Origin: Salticus scenicus
Taxonomy: Eukaryota; Arthropoda; Arachnida; Araneae; Salticidae
Assembly (NCBI GenBank): GCA_963930645.1
Contig: OZ005652.1
Location: 319,050,244-319,114,243 of the forward strand
Reading direction: 5' to 3'
DNA: 64,000 nucleotides
Each line of letters opens with the position of its first letter. The stretch's first letter is position 1. The notes beneath the pieces were generated by a model that saw only the letters and a program-made list of their open reading frames with translations, made no database searches and had not been told where the DNA came from. The translations under genes and the position numbers were made by a program. Positions 52,901 to 55,900 of the stretch are shown here, one piece after another.

Positions 52901-55900
52901 AATAACCTTAACTTAAAATAAAAAAAATAAAAACCAGGTTTAAAAACATTATAGTGAAATTAAAAACAATGAAATAACAACAGCACTTTCCAAAAACCAA
53001 CTAAACTGAAAAAAAAAAAAAAAAAAAAAAAAAACTTTGAAAAAATATTCAAAATTAACTTTACAATTACTATTACACCATAACATGAGAAACACTTGAT
53101 ATTTTGGCAAATAGCAGCACATAAAATGATACAAAGCAGATAGTGATAGGTGCAAGATGGTGCTGTCTGTTTGAAGATAGAGAATGGAGGAAGAAGCAAG
53201 AAAGACAGTCCAGTAGCTCACGAAAAAGACAATGCAGATGGTCAAAAATGCAAAAATAGATTAATAGGTATTACAACTTTTTATTAATGAAAAATTTTCT
53301 TTTTAAGTTTTTATTATTGCAAACTTCCATTTTGGTTGTGTAAATGGGTGAGTACATTAGCTGACAGTGGCTACAGTCAGACTTTTCGAAAACTTGTCAT
53401 TAAACAAAATGTGATAGGTTTTTAATTAAGAAACAGTTTGTTTATTGTGAGTTTTTATTTTTGTCTTTTTAGTAAATCTAATATTTACATTTATTTAAAG
53501 TACTTAAAATATTCCATGCATTTAAAATAATGCAAATTTCATTTATATTAGTCTGCAGTCGATAAAAATAAAATATCTTAGAATAATTAATTGAAATATA
53601 TTTATGAAACTATTACATTATTATTATATATGCATATGCATAAAATAGATTTTGTTTACAGATAATATTCTAATGTGTATCTTATTTATTGCAAGTAAGG
53701 TAACTTTTTCTAAAAACATAAAAAGAAGCATACTTTCACAGTATTTTGACGCAAACTCTTGGAGAGCTTGATCAGCCTCAATAGAGCTACGAATAGCTAA
53801 AAGATCAGGTAAAAAGGATTGAAGAATTTCAACAAAACGGTGGGCATTTTGTCTTTCTTGGAGAGCAAATTCAAATCTCGCCAAGCAAAGTTTTTCAATT
53901 CTTTCCCTTTCTTCTTTTCCTGCATCTTCTTTACCAAGCAAAGTTTTAGGAACTTTTTTTAAACGCTCCATATTATCAGAAAGTTGATCTTCTATTTCAG
54001 CCTACAAAATAAATAAATAATATAATAATAAGTAAAAAAAATCTGATGTGACATTCACACAATTTTCTCCTACCCTGCATTTGGAATACTATAAAGACAA
54101 ATTACAGATTAAGAGGTAATATAAAAAGTGCTGAATATGAATATTTTTAAAAACAATTAAAAAGAGTTTTAGAAACAATTTTACTTCAAATATATCTCTG
54201 TGTAAAGGGGGCTAAATACTCCCTCAACCTCCCTCTCCATTTAAATACAGTGCCTACATTCTTTAAAACAATACAAATAAATAAAAATAAATAAGTCTAT
54301 ATTTAAAAAAAATTACCTTTAACAAAGCTCTGATTAAGATCTTTGCAGATTAAGATCTGATCAGAGCTTTGTTAAAGGTAATTTTTTTTTAATATAGTTT
54401 AAACGCTCTGATTAAAAATTAAAATTTTAAATAAATAAGACTCATTAAATTTAAAAGTTTACTTCAAATTATCCAGACAACTACTTTTACATGTAACCAC
54501 TTTTTATAATTTATCAATCTCGGTCAAACTTTTCATGTCATTAGTTCTTAAATTATGTTGATTAAGACATACATGCGTATAAAACTCAAAATGCACATCC
54601 AGAATTTTCTAATATAACCTTAATACATCACAATTCTTTTGTGTAGCCCTGTAAAGGAATAGTAAATGACTTTTACATTATATTCCACACAAAATTTGCC
54701 TGATTATACTTGTACTTTTAAGTATTTTAACATTTCTAAGATGTTATACTAATCTACAGTTTTAAACACCCTGCAGCATTCGCTGCTGGGCTGCATTGTT
54801 TTTGCTACTGGGTATGTTTATATATATTCTGATCTTGAAAATTTATTTACAATTATATAATCTTGAATGTAATTACTCCTATATAAAGCTACATAAATCG
54901 AAATGCTAATACTTAAAAAATCCAATAATATTGCAATACACACTAAATTAACACATTATTTGCTGCCGATCTTGCACCAGCACATGATGCGGAGTGTTGT
55001 TTCAGATGTCAGTCATGTGAGATTGGCAGCAAATGCATTAATGCATATACAAAGGTTAGATAAACTTACACCATTAATGCAGTCATTAAATTCTTCACTT
55101 AAATCCTCAGTAGAAGAGGCATAATTTAAAGCATCCTCAGCACTTTCAGTAATAGGAGAAACAGTATCTTCACATTTCTCTACAGTTTTCAGATTCTGAT
55201 CATCACGTTTTTCAGAAATTTGAAGATCTAAATTCAAATTATTTTGACTAACATGCTCATTTTTATTTTTAACATGAACATGATTCTGTTCATCTTGCAT
55301 ATCACAGAATTTCTCGTCAGTTTTCTCTTCTTCCTTTTCATCGGCAGGGTTATTCTCGATTTTATTTTCATGGGAGGTTTCATCAGAGTCTTTTGGGATG
55401 ACTGATTCTTCAACTGCAAAAGAATTTTCAATATCACATTCTGAGGTAACTATATTTTCTTGAATTTCAGTTTCAATTTTATTCTGGGAATCACTCAAGT
55501 TTGATTCAACATTTGAATGTTCCGATGAGGCTTCAGAAATAGGTGTGCTGTTCTTACTTCTTAAAATTGCCATTTTTTCCTTAGCTAGAATAATAGACCT
55601 CAATTTTGTCTTCAGCCACCTTTCAGATTTTGCTCCTAAGAAAGAGAAAAATATTATTAACGAAGAAGAATAAAATATCTTTATAAAAGGACAAAAAACA
55701 ATTTAAGATAATAATAATAATTCACCAAAACAAAATATTAATTAAAAATTCATGATGATTTAAATAAAAAAATATTAATAATTTATTTAAAATTACAATA
55801 TAGGTATTTTAATGATTATCAAAGAGATATATTTACATAATTACTAAAGATGTAAAAATATAATTACATTTATTTTCATTTCACACTTATGTTCAAAATG

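Noticed and set aside
55234..55437. 67-codon minus-strand ORF overlapping exon B in another frame
   Set aside because: Lys/Met-rich shadow of the acidic exon B frame.
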